Shown piece by piece: positions 47,196 to 58,926 of a stretch of DNA of 64,000 nt. Position 1 is the stretch's first letter. Each line of letters starts with the position of its first letter. The translations under genes were made by a program, and so were the position numbers. The notes under the pieces are model-generated. The model ran no database searches and was not told the origin of the DNA. It saw only the letters and a list, made by a program, of their open reading frames with translations. Source of the stretch: Sarcocystis neurona. Lineage: Eukaryota; Apicomplexa; Conoidasida; Eucoccidiorida; Sarcocystidae. Location: NCBI GenBank assembly GCA_000727475.1, contig KL647288.1:6599414-6663413 (forward strand), read 5' to 3'.

Positions 47196-50100
47196 TCTCA
47201 GGCCTCATTGAATATGGCGTCGACTACATCGGCCACGATATCAAACAGATTGAGGGCGACGCAGCTTCTTCGCCTGCCGCGTGTCTGTGGCACTGCCAAA
47301 TGACACCAGGTTGTCATCATTGGACATGGACTGTCGAAAAACGCTGTTATCTAAAGGACGCAGCAGCAGTTGAGAGCCGCCGGTCCGGAGTGAATGCGCT
47401 GTTTCACGTGTCTGGGCCCAAGGACGCTATTCCTGCTATAGGTAACGTCTTAGACCATCAGCATCGCCTGTGTAGTAAAATCGATGTGCGGTCCGCCGCA
47501 GGCTTATAGAGTAGATGCAGTGAAAGTGTGGAACGATTGGCCGCATGGCATCGACGGTGCGGAGGGCTGCTTGGAAACTGAGACAGGATCTTGAGAGTGG
47601 GCTGGGTTTTCACTGAGAAGCACTCAAATCACACCCATGTACCAGGCTATCAAGACAACAGAAGGCAGCTTTGGTGTTGTGTACTGATTTGGATAGTTCG
47701 CGACCTTCGAGGGTGGCAGCGAGGCAAGGTTCCAACTGCGTTTCCGCAGCAAGCTGCACTAATCCTCACGATGACCACTGCAAGCACTACGTGGCCGCAG
47801 CACTCCCTCACAAACAGACATCTCGTCTTCCTACCGGTTCACCGGAGACCCATCACAACAAATTTTCCCAGTCAGCCCACTGTTCTTCTAAGAAACAAGG
47901 CAGACCTGTCTGTCTGCAAATTGTAGAGAATAACCTAAAGTGAGGTAACTTCGGATAGGTGCGCCGTCCTGCAGAAGCACACGTCTTCACTTTTCGCTTC
48001 ACTTTGCATCCCTAAAGAAGTAAATGCCGTGTGTGTTTTCGTAGGGGACTACTGTTTCGAGGCGGACACGGACTACGTGGGAATCGACGTAGACCGAGCG
48101 GAAGAGGGGGCAGTTCTCAACACGTCCGAGTGTCAGCGCAGATGTCAAGATAACCCCGAATGTTACTGGTGGACCTACGTACTTCACTCCCACACTTGCC
48201 ATCTCAAACGTGAATCTGCGCACAAGGGTAGAACAAAGGGGCCCGGGACTTCTGGAAGAGTTTCAGGGCCCAAATGGTGCTTTCACTGGGATACAAGTAA
48301 GTCGTGCACGCAGAGGTAGGTGCGACGCCCCTATCAAGTTGACCGAATTAATACGTGAGCAGGATCAGCATGACGATGTGAGAAAACAAGCTTCTTCCGC
48401 CCCCTACTATAATTACTGCAAGCTCCTTCTGGCCTTTGGCGCCCTACCTCCTGAAGTCAATGAGTAGAGGGACACAGTGTATGGGAGAAACAGCGCCATT
48501 ACTGCGTAGAAGCCGTCACCACTAGTCCGAGCCGCTTTGATAGCAGCCTTCAGTTTTACATATCTTTTCGGAACCTCCGGTTCAGTGAAGACGTGCATAG
48601 CCAAAGTCACTGACAAGGTCATTCCGCACCACATTCAAGATGCAGTAGGTGCACAACATTCTGCAGGAGCGTGCAAGGAATTGGACGTCGACTACTTTGG
48701 CAATGACGTGGCGAAAATTGAGACCGGAAACGTGGTGTCTGCCGACGCCTGTGGGGGACTCTGTTTGGGAGAACCGGATTGTTTTTACTGGACGTGGGTA
48801 AAAACGAGACGATTCTGTTATTTAAAAGGCCGCTACGCGATGCATGGGAGGCGACAGGACAGTAGCACTTTGGGCATGATATCTGGTTCCAAGAAGTGCC
48901 TTCAAACACTGTACAACAATCAATATGTCGGCGCTCTTGGTAAAAGTGACCACTACGGCGTTACCTCTCCGGTTTGCAGAGCATCACGGACAGAAGCGAA
49001 AATCACGAAGTAGAGAGTGCTGCAGGCGGCCTGAGCCTGGAAGGTGTTGCCAAGTGCAGTAATCTCCTCCTCTTGTCTTTCACCAACATTTATCAAACTG
49101 ACTCACGTTAACACAGTAGGGAAACGTCAGTTTACCCAAAACCTGTCTGGCATCAAGGTCGTGTCTGCACTCCATGCAAAATTGCAACCGGTAGTTTTCG
49201 CCCCCGCAAGTGTCGTGCACCCCCCTCTGCGCAGCTACAAAAGTAGAGCAAATTCCGACGTACTGCGCTGCCAAGCTGTGCGTGGGTGTGGAATCCCAAG
49301 ACAAAATATCACTGCTAGCAATTCCGTTCTGCACAGCACGCTCAAACGTATGGCCCCCGTTGAAGCCACGCTGACAACTCACCACAGGCAGCGTAGGGTG
49401 AGGTATCGGGGCAATGGTAGTTTCGTGGCAGGGCATTTTGGAAGATTGTAGTCCTCCGGCTTTATCGTGCCGAATTCTACTCCCTTTAATCAGTGGCACC
49501 GAATATGCGTGAGACCACGGACTCACATTTAACACGAGTGACGTTGCAGCCGACCAGCTTTCTTGCAGGCACATCCAGCTGCTATGGACGCGGCACTGCG
49601 TGTGTGGTGCAGTCCAAGCCATTGACCATATTCATCAGCCTCATCCTGTCATAATGCGTGTCAAGCGGCGTATTTATGCAAGTTGTGGACCTTCGCCTCA
49701 GGGTCAAACATCCGCTACGTAAAAAGCTCTAGCGCCCCTCTTGCGCAGAAGCGCAGCGCGGCCGACAAGGAGAACATGATTTCTGGAACTGCATATTGCC
49801 TTTCGCACTCAGGTATAGTGCCACCTGGGAACCTCTTGGTGTAGATGTGCAAATGAATAGCGCCGACTGCCTGCACAAAAGTGGTATGGATTGTAAGCGA
49901 AGCTCTAGAGGGAGGCGCCAGGAGAAGTCGCAAACTGGGGAGCTCAGCGTTGCTGGCGGCCGGCAGCAGAGGGCAGAAGGAACCACATGACATTCTGACA
50001 ATTCAAATGATCACATATGCCAAACACCATTCATGGAAGAACAGAAAGAATCGGTTCTAGGCGGGCAATCGCAGATTTTGCTCTAGCGTTTCTGTAGCGC

Positions 50101-53100
50101 AGGTTACTGCGGTTGATGTCAAGGTACGACTTTATGGTGTTTAACTCTGTAGGGCTTACGAACCCAGGGTGCACTCAGCACGACGTTCGCTACACGGGAC
50201 CTTCACTAAGTGAGCCTGACGATAACAGGACCCCTGACAAGTGCTGGACGCTCTGCACCACCGGTCCACGCTGCGTTTTTTGGATGTGGTCAAGGGCACT
50301 AGCACGATGCTATCTGAAGGACAAAGACGTCTCTAAGTCGAGTTCACAACTCATCCTTTAGGAGTACCACATCAGGCCAGAGAAGCTGGAACAATTTTTT
50401 TCACTGATCTGTCCGTCGTGTAGTGCAACCTGCAGGAAGCTCCCTTAAAATTCACCCAGTCACACCCAGGCACAGAATTAAGTGCGCTTAGCCTGCCGAA
50501 TTTGCCTCTTCTTCCAGGTGTATGTGCTGAGTTTGACGTGGATTACTTTGGCTATGATATTGAGAGCTCTAAAACAAGATACACGGAAATGGCAGCAGCG
50601 TGTCAAGCGCTGTGCGAGACTTACTTGGAGTGCTTCTTTTGGACATGGGACGAAAGACTCTTGACGTGCAATCTCAAAAATGAATTAGCATTGCTTGGAC
50701 GCCGGAAGGACAGCACTACCGTCGGCAGAGTATCAGGAAGGAAAGGCTGTTCTTTACATCCGCCGGGTAATTGGGGAGAAAAGTGTGCTCAACACGCTGT
50801 TAAAACAAAAGTATGACTGATCCTCAGGCTGGGATGACACTGGGGAGGCGACAGGCCTCCCCACTGTAAGGCTTTGGTGTGTATGACACACAACAAAGAG
50901 TGTGTCATAGTGGACATGGGGAGACTCCGAAGAACAAGCTTGGCCGTGACTGTCAGCTCGCTTGTGGCTGAGGGAGTTTCAGGCAGTTGTTGTCTGTTGT
51001 TTGTTCAGCGTGCCCCGAATGGGACGTTGACTACCGTGGTTTTGACTTGCAAAAAATTGAAACAGGCACAGTTTTATCGTATCTGGACTGCCAAGCACTG
51101 TGCAAATCCAACCCAAGGTGTCAGTACTGGATGTGGGTCAGAGATAAACAGAATTGCTATTTGAAAAACTACTTAGCGATCACCGGTCGCAGAGTCGGCG
51201 AGATGGGAATCATTTCCGGAGCGAGAGTGTGTCACTTTGTGGGTAAGTGCACCATATCGTCTGGGGCTTAGCAGGTCTTCGCAAATCGGTACGCTGTCTC
51301 CCGTGATGTCGTAACACAGTGGGGTAAAGTCCCAGTAGCCTTTGTTGCTCATAGGCGATATTCTCCTGCCTGCACCTGCCGTTGACGCAGAACCCTGCTA
51401 CGAAGTGGGGGTTAGATACCACGGTCACGAGTTGGCAGACGTGGAGACCGGCGACGTAGACACAATAGACTTATGCCAGTCCCTATGCAGGTCGACACCT
51501 TTCTGCTCAATTTGGACGTGGAATGACCAAGCAAAAACGTGCCACTTAAAGAGTGCAGCAGAAGGACAGAAGCGCCAGCAGGACACTACAACCGCCGCTT
51601 TCGTCTCCGGCTCACGGAGCTGTCGCAGTCACGACGGTAAGGGTGGGAAACGTGTGCGCGTTATTAGCTGTACCATATTCCCAGATCGCGCTGGGTATAA
51701 CCAGTCTGCGTCCCCCGAATCCATCAGGTTCGCCCTTCTTGTATATGTACTTTTATGCGTCAGAGAGGTGTCTGGATTTTAATGTCGACTATCGAGGCCA
51801 CATCGTCCGCCGCCTTCTCGGATTAGCTCGATCAGCTTCCATCTGCCATAAGTTTTGTCAGATGCACAAAGATTGTCGCAGCTGGACGTACTATAGAGAT
51901 CAGAAGCACTGTTTTCTTAACGACGCGCTGCCAACTGGAAAGATACCACGGATGCACACGATCTCTGGTGCGCGCAAGTGTTCTGGAGCTGCTCCTTTCC
52001 TCCTGCCGCCGCAGCACAGCTGGAGTCGCCCCAGCACGCAAGATAGCAACACTCCAGTCTGTGTGCACGTAAACTGCGCGTACACGGGGCTACCTGTTAT
52101 CTCCGCGGTGCCCGCGGACACTGTAAGCGAATGTCAAGAGTTTTGCCAGAGTACACCGGCGTGCAGATTCTTCAATTACTACACCAGTGAACAGACGTGC
52201 TACCTGCTGCGTTCAAATATCGTTGGTACACCTCGTTGGACGCATGAAGCATTTACGGCGTGTGGGCCCGCGTACTGCGGCGATTCTGTACCGCCAGACC
52301 CTAGTGTGCCTCATCGGGTACACTCTGCTTCTGGTGGGCACAGCGACAACACATCGAGACCGGCCACTTCCACAGAAGAGTTAAGCGTCCCGCAAAGCTG
52401 GGTACAACGACGGCGTGGAGATCCAAGTCTACCGCGCAACAACGGTGTGGGGAGCGGCCCTGTGTACGCGGAGGACCACCCTACTGTCCAGGTGCGCCTC
52501 GATGTTGGTTTCGGGGCTCACGTCACTTCCATCGACAGCAAAAACCCATCGCAGACCTCCTTACCCCAGACGGACACCTGGAGGCCTTTCAACATAGTAG
52601 AGTCAGGGTCTGATCTCCCCCAATCTGCCTATGATCATGGAAGTTTGCCGGTACAACTTGCAGGGGTAGATATACGGCAGCCTTCCATCTCGTCAATCCT
52701 TACAGACCCTGCTTTAGTCATGGACGAATCCGACTTGGCTGACGACAGGAGCCGCAAGCGTACACGGAGGGGAACAACACCGCCTTTGGAGGCGCCTTTA
52801 CAGAGCAAATATTTGTCAACTTTACTGAAAGCTGATGGAGGCTCACGCGTGAACTTCCATCCGGCCGGTTCGAATCAAAGTACTTCAGTGAAGCCCGAGC
52901 AGGATTATGGGCAGCGTCCTCGGAGTGATCCGTCCGAAGGCGTTGAAGTTGTCGTGCCAGAGAAACCCGGTAGCGACCAAAAGAGCGAACAGCTGAAAGC
53001 CTCTTCTTTGTTGGAGAAGAACGACAGTCGCACGGGGCCCGCTTCAGTGCCGCAAGATTTGGTTTCCGAGGAGATTTCGAATGAAGCAGGACACGACCGA

Positions 53101-56100
53101 CCCAGGCAGGCACAAGCCTCCCTCGGCTCACGCGTCAACTCTACGCCCACAACATTGGACGCTGTGAACAAACTGCTTCGGAACGCCTCACAAGGACACG
53201 AGTTTGCTGTGGCCGGTTTCAGAAACACGAGGGCGCTTGAAAATTTCAATAGCACGTCCATCGAGGCATGTAGGCGTGCATGCGATGAACGTTCACTGAA
53301 GTTTTGGTTCTTCAACCGCGCCTTGGGCACGTGTGCCTGCAACTCGACAGCGGCGCTGGACGTGAACCTAACGCCTGATGAACATAGCTTTTTAGGGACG
53401 TCAAAAGTAACCCTATTTGCTTCAGTAAATGCAGTTCACACAGGAAAAGACCTGTTTAATACAAGTGTTACGTCTTTCCAGGATTGCCAGCAACTGTGTG
53501 CGCAAACCAAGGAGTGCCTTTCCTGGACTTTCGACGAAGTAAAAGGAACTTGTCACCTGAAAGGTGAAGATGCAGGGCGGAATTTGAAAATGGAAAAGGG
53601 TTTCGTGTCTGGAGCAAAGTACTCAATCTTGCTCGATGTGCCGGATTATACAGTGAGTGCGCGTTACTGGAGCGCGAGCCCTTTGGAAATTGAGGACGCA
53701 TCCCTTTCACTGTCTGATTGTGCAAGTAAAGCCAGCACGCAATACCCCTTCTGGTCGTGGAATGACGTCACGAAAACATGTATGCTCTTCAAAGCCGAAT
53801 CAGCGGGCGCAGCTCCGGCCTCCGGCTGGGAATCCGGGTGCTATCTTGCAGGAGGACCGGACAAAATAGGTAGGCAAGGAATTACGCTCGCGCAGGCAAG
53901 GCAGGGCACTGACTACTCAGCTATCTGAGGCGTACTGTAATACTCGTGTGAGCGAGTTCACGTGAGCTGTTTTTTGCGCTTGATGCAGTCCGCGATTCGG
54001 AGCGGAGCGCGATTGACCTTACAGTACCGCATTCTTACGTTGCCGTAGATGCACTGGATTACCCCACGTGCAAAGATCTGTGCGACAAGGCACAATGCTT
54101 GAGAGCGTCGTTCGACAAAGATTCCGCTACATGCTTTCTCGGGAATGCTCTTGCCGTTACCGTGCTTGACCCCCGGAGCACGCTGTACACGCCTGAGAGA
54201 CAACTTTTGCTGTTCCACGCTGTGGGCACCGGCGCACTGCATGAGATACAGACGCCTCCACAGCAGGAGTATGAAGCCCTCGGAATAAACTATTGCATTC
54301 ATACGTGCAAACGCAATCCGGCTTGTGTTATGTGGGATTACCATCTAAGGCTGTCGCGCTGCAGGTTTTGGAGGGAGGTAAAAACTGTGAAACTTGATCC
54401 CGAGATGATAATGGGAAGTCAGGACCTGGATTCATCGGCGGCTACGGATATTGGTGAGGTTCTTCGTGTGGCTACAAGGGAGTATGAGGAGTGCGGGCAA
54501 AGCTGCGTTGTCTTTAAGGGCCTTCTCCATTTCGGTTTGCATCGAGACGGAGTCGTTTGTAAAGCGTTGTCTACAGCTCAATAGTTCCCAGCAATTCTGA
54601 TGTTTTTGCAGTGAAAGCGAACACTTCCTTTCGAGTTCCTTACGGGCGGCCTTCGGAAGCCGACACGGCCGCTGACTGCTACTGGCGTTGCTCGGTGAAT
54701 CCACTGTGCTTGGCGGCGGTGGTGACATGGACCAAGGATGATCCGCCAAGATTGCTGTGCTACCATGGACCTGCGCAAGCCGCCGTGCGACAACCAGGAA
54801 GCTACATAATGTATATGGCTGGTAAAGCACTTACCTGGAAGAAATCGTACACGGGGGGAGAACAGAAGACCCTGTTGGACGTTCGACCTGGACAGTGTGC
54901 GAGGGCGTGCGCGGACGAGGACTGTGCTGTCTGGTCGTACCGGTTCGACAAGTGCACACTTGTTCGTGCCATGCGCGCACCTCTCACAATAGCCCCTCTT
55001 GATGAAATGACAATCTCAGGGAACGCACGGGTGTCTGCTGAAGCCGCTGACATACTTCCAAGTAGGTTGTGTCGTCTGTCCAGCTTTTCTACTAGTCTGC
55101 GCCACCGTGACACCACGCAGCGTCAGAATGCAAAGCGAATTTCATGCGCGCCGCTACAAGACGACGAGACACTTTGGGTTTGTGCTGGAATTTGTAGGAA
55201 AATACGGTCGAGTTTTGGCAAGTGGCTTTACGAGAGCACAGCTGTTCCTCAATAGTGTGGAAGAATGTGAGGCTTTCTGCGACAAATATAGCAAATGCGG
55301 AATATGGTCCGCCGTATACGTAGATGAGGGGAAAGTTGAATGCCGCGTTGGCTCCGCGTCAGCAAAAGTTGTCAACGAACCAAACATGGTCACAGGAGCC
55401 AAGTGGCATGCCTACCTCGCACTGAATTTGAAAATTCGAGGAACGGTGTTGCAGACGCGGGGAACAACTCAGCAGGCTGACAGTCCAGCGTACGACCTGG
55501 CTGTCGAGGGACGGAACTGTGCAAAAGCTTGCAAAGGCATCAGCGCTTGTCACTCCTGGATGGTGTTTGATAGCACATGCACCTTGTTTCGTCAGAACGT
55601 CATGGCAGAGGACAGTGAAGTGCCCGGAGCTCTATCAGGAAATGGACTGGACGACGGCGACATCAGGTTTCGCCGAGGTAGATCACCGTGTCCAAAATGA
55701 ATTGCTTCGTTAAACGCATGGTCACCATGTGCTGTCCGCAGCTGTGGCGTGACAGAGACTCCGCTTGCAGTTATGCTGTGAAGTTACAAGAGTGACTTTT
55801 TTGTGCGAAGTGGCGTGCTGGTTGCAGTTTTGGCTGGAAAATCTCTCTCTTTGGACCATGCGAAAGAGGTTCGGGCAACCACAGCACTGGGATGCGAAGT
55901 GCACTGCGATAACGATGATAAATGCTTCCAGTGGTCTTGGAACGCATCTGCTAGTCGGTGCTTGCTATCTGACAATTACGTCGCTGCACCCGTGGGGGAG
56001 GAAGGCAGTGTGTTCGTTACCCGCTCGGATCGCTTCTTCTCTCCCTTTGAAAGCATCGGGGGATCGAACGCCGCTTATTTCACAGACGCTTCTCTCGATC

Positions 56101-56748
56101 TGTGCAGCTGCGCTCAAATGTGCAACAGTGACGCTGGCTGCGAAGGCTGGATGGCCGATGGGACGGGTGGATGCCAACTTTTTCGCTTCTTCAAAAGAGA
56201 CTACGGTATTTTCTACGGCATATCTGGTTCCAAAGAAATAGGAAATACACTTGACTGCAAAAATACAGCAGGTGAGTGTGCCGTAGGCATACCGCACACC
56301 GTTTGAATTTTATGTCTTTTAGTCCTGTAAAAATTGTCTGGCGGGCTTCCGGTAGCCCCAGGTGGATGTAGTCTGAAGACACACATTTGAACTGACTGAA
56401 TTGTTTTTAAAGTAGGCAATGCTATTACGCACATTTCGTGACTGTTTGTCTCGTGCCCGTGTAGGGCGTACTCGTAGTGGATGTTGAACATCACTTGAAC
56501 ACACACGCGTACCGTTTGCCTGCACGTCTCTCTCAGGTCCGTTCATCTATAACAAGAAAGGAGCATCAGCTGCAAAGCCTCAGAAGAAAGAGCTGCGGGA
56601 ACTCTCAGGAAAAATTCGAGAGTGTCAGCGGCGTGCAGAGTGTTACGGCGTCATGCTCCAGAACGACAGAAGGTTTGCCCTGCTAGTCGATACACCCTCT
56701 CCCCTTGACGAAGCCCTTGCTGTTGTGTACTTGCGGCCTCGCGAGTGA
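47196..56748 (+). CDS. PAN/Apple multidomain protein, about 1,885 residues, 5' end missing
   Basis: Exons 47196-47441, 48045-48296, 48667-48939, 50518-50766, 51009-51242, 51391-51636, 51764-53869, 53989-54453, 54612-55061, 55198-55677, 55828-56271 and 56537-56748; every intron is phase 1. PAN/Apple domains bind proteins or sugars, and in coccidia they occur in secreted, often micronemal, adhesins. Exons 2-6 each hold one domain with six cysteines and the signature W-T/M-W followed by CxLK and a VSG or ISG near the last Cys (for example CKELDVDYFG, FYWTWV, MISGSKKC). The 702-codon exon has two more such domains, a 300-residue Cys-free Ser/Pro linker, then three degenerate domains. Later exons carry two domains each with the central four cysteines only. 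The end is a Lys/Arg-rich tail (KKGASAAKPQKKEL) and stop. No transmembrane segment is seen. About 19 domains in all. Confidence 0.88.
48940..50152. other. Intron sequence of the PAN gene without further exons
   Basis: Between exon 3 and the decayed exon the plus strand has only short frames lacking the PAN cysteine pattern. The 181-codon minus-strand frame (49622-49080) has no splice support or signature. Confidence 0.5.
50153..50361 (+). pseudogene. Decayed PAN/Apple exon inside an intron of the PAN gene
   Basis: A phase-1 acceptor (aactctgtag) opens a typical PAN exon with five of six cysteines: NPGCTQHDVRYTG, KCWTLC, RCVFWMW and RCYLKDKD. It then runs into TAG at 50359-50361 before the sixth Cys, and no usable GT donor follows. 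In a shifted frame just after the break, RSTTSGQRSW resembles the us­ual Thr-rich VSG segment, so a frameshift probably destroyed it. Because all flanking introns are phase 1, skipping this exon keeps the gene in frame. Confidence 0.7.
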
Positions 56749-57174
56749 TGCACGACCGCTGAAAATTGTTCAGCGCATCTGAAGGAATACAATAAAGCCA
56801 CCTCGCGGGGTCGTCTATATGGACTCCGTTGACTCTCGACAACTGGAAGTGCAAAAAGCGCTTAGCTCAGGCTTAGCTAAATAGTCACAATGCACGACCG
56901 GCGCAGCTTCGCAGGTGGCCATGCTGGCGACACGAGATAGACAAAATTCCAGTGCATTACCCACGCGTTCTCCCTGTAGCCAGCCCTGACTGTGTCAGAG
57001 CATTCCATGCCGCCTCTCTCCGTTCGAAGAATTTCAAGCCCGAGCACGTTGGGTCTTCACACCTTCTCGAAGAACGCCTCTCTGCAACGGCCCGTACCAC
57101 CACATGCGTGTTCCTGTTCCGCGAAGGCTCTACATAGATATGTCAGGCATTTGAGGTGTTGTATGTATCTGAGT

Positions 57175-57815
57175 AGGGTCTGCATGCACGTGTCTGTACG
57201 TCTGTAATAATATTTGTGTCAGCGTTCCCCTCTAGTTATTGCCATAGACATTACGCTCTGCGTGCCCATACAACCTCCGTTGCCGGCTGGCAACTGGGAA
57301 TGAAACAGGAGCCGACCTAACACTACTCACTCCGTACATCCGGTACAGCTGTGCAGATCTGTTGCATTCTGTGGTAGCCACGTTGCTACCGTGTATTTGA
57401 GTTGGTCGTTTTCTGCGGCTGTGAGATCGACTGCCGAAACGCCATAGAAGTGACTGGAGAGAGACAGAGAAACAAAATTCTAGCGGATAACCGGAGCTTT
57501 TCTGTTGAAGTCGGATTTGGCTCGAGCAGTTCACTCCGTGCCGCCTCTGTGAATTTTGACGATCTTCAATGGCGGAGACTCACACTTGCTCGCAAAACGG
57601 CTGTCTGCGACGGCCTGGATAAATGTATTTTTGTTTCAACGGCGGATATTTACATTTGCCTACCAAACGGCCGTGTGCGACGGCGTGGACAGACGCATTT
57701 CTCTTTGGTGGTACCTGTACGTACGTTTGTCAGTAACGTACGCTGGAGTGTGCACCTGGTTAGGCTCTGCATGCACGTTCCTGTACGTGTACTACAGTAT
57801 CTGTGTCATTGTTCC
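57175..57815. repeat. Dispersed direct duplication (about 57175-57226 and 57763-57815)
   Basis: Both ends carry ctctgcatgcacg or gtctgcatgcacg, then ctgtacgt and tgtgtca-gttcc in the same order, about 588 bp apart. Together with the 70-bp units and their distant relative, this suggests a larger block of about 0.6 kb was duplicated and has since diverged. Confidence 0.5.
57571..57710. repeat. Two 70-bp imperfect tandem copies
   Basis: Units start ggcggagactcacacttgct (57571) and ggcggatatttacatttgcc (57641). They share the core aaacggc-gt-tgcgacggc-tgga at the same offset. A more distant copy is near 57053-57118. Non-coding by position. Confidence 0.7.
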
Positions 57816-58926
57816 GTATTATTCGCCAGCGTGCGTACCCGTAGGGTGCCTCTGCTCCACGAATTAGGAGCTCATAAAATCCTGGTACACCCCCACTATA
57901 GAAAGAGGCGGGCTAAAGCCACAGATGGTTTCGAGCCCGGAATTCAGCTGAGTTCACAGTTGCACGACAATGTGTCAGTACGTGTGGGGTATGCAAGCAC
58001 CGCGTGACATCTTTTTCTAGGATTCCGAAGACAGCTTTTAACGCAGAAAAAAAAGGCGCCGTGAGCCGGGCCCTGCGATCCCAAGGAATACCTTTCGGTT
58101 CCTTGTTTCTGCGCGACACGACCCGCCTACGCAGGCGTGGACCACCGCTGGTTCCCCTCCACCGCTGACGTTGCTGCTGGGATTGCTGCGGGCTGTGGTT
58201 CAGCTTCGATGATACGGTTCCGGCGCCCTCTGTTATCTTTGACGCATGTACTTGAATAACTCTCTTAAAATAGCCACGTCGTACGGCCACCGAGACACCG
58301 CGTAGGACATCCAGTCACTGGACGGTCGGCACGGTGCGCGGCTGACAACACTCCACAAAGACACCTGACTCTTCGAAAACGTACTATGCAATGTCTACAA
58401 TTCTTCGTCGGCCTGGAACGCTATGTGAGCAGCGCTTTTGCGCTCCCAATTCAGCAAGTTTTCCGTTTCCAGACAGGTCGTGCCAGTAGAAAGATCCTCT
58501 CTCCCTGTCAATTCTGTAAGCCAAGCTGCGTAGCAGGTCACAGTTTATGCTGCCAAAGCATCTTACACTGCATCACAGAAGGTTGTGAAGACATCCAGCT
58601 GCACATGGGGGGCAAAAGTCGTACCTCCAAGCATAGCGAACGTCTCCTTTAACCCCAGGCAGTCGGACGCCGTAACTCGAGGAGATTGTTAGCAATCTAC
58701 ACAACCGCGTTGTTAGCAGTACAAGTAACTTCAGGTACGCACGCTTCCGCTCCGCAGGCGGCTTACGTCCATTTACCGTCACACATATTACGCCGCGTGA
58801 CCTGTTCTGGTGTTTGCAACATTCGCGGCACCGTCGAGCTACACGAGGCGTCGCACTTCTCGCCGTCAAATCCTGCTCCACGGCAGGCACCTGACGAGCA
58901 TCTGCTCGCCAGCCTTCAAAACACAG

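Larger units (their letters stand above)
56749..58926. other. Convergent spacer between the PAN and split-barrel genes
   Basis: 3' flanks of two genes facing each other. It contains the 70-bp tandem repeat (57571-57710) and a related dispersed duplication. Two minus-strand exon-like pieces (58219-58092 with donor gtattc, Gln/Arg-rich; and about 58880-58775 with donor gtaagc, containing RRCRECCKHQNRSRG) lie beyond the split-barrel stop and are unassigned. Confidence 0.4.

Noticed and set aside
47671..47943. Plus-strand frame with CTNPHDDHC, considered as another decayed PAN exon
   Set aside because: Cysteine spacing does not match the PAN pattern, the W-x-W motif is absent and there is no phase-1 acceptor in the right place.
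49080..49622. 180-codon minus-strand frame within a PAN-gene intron
   Set aside because: No splice sites, signature or signal peptide; probably chance.
55062..55095. A 22- or 34-nt intron between PAN exons 54612 and 55198
   Set aside because: Phase would fit, but such short introns are unlikely here; the acceptor at 55197 gives a 136-nt intron and a better domain start.
57402..58007. 201-codon plus-strand frame after the PAN gene
   Set aside because: It runs through the 70-bp tandem repeat, whose period keeps stops out of frame only partly, and has no conserved features.
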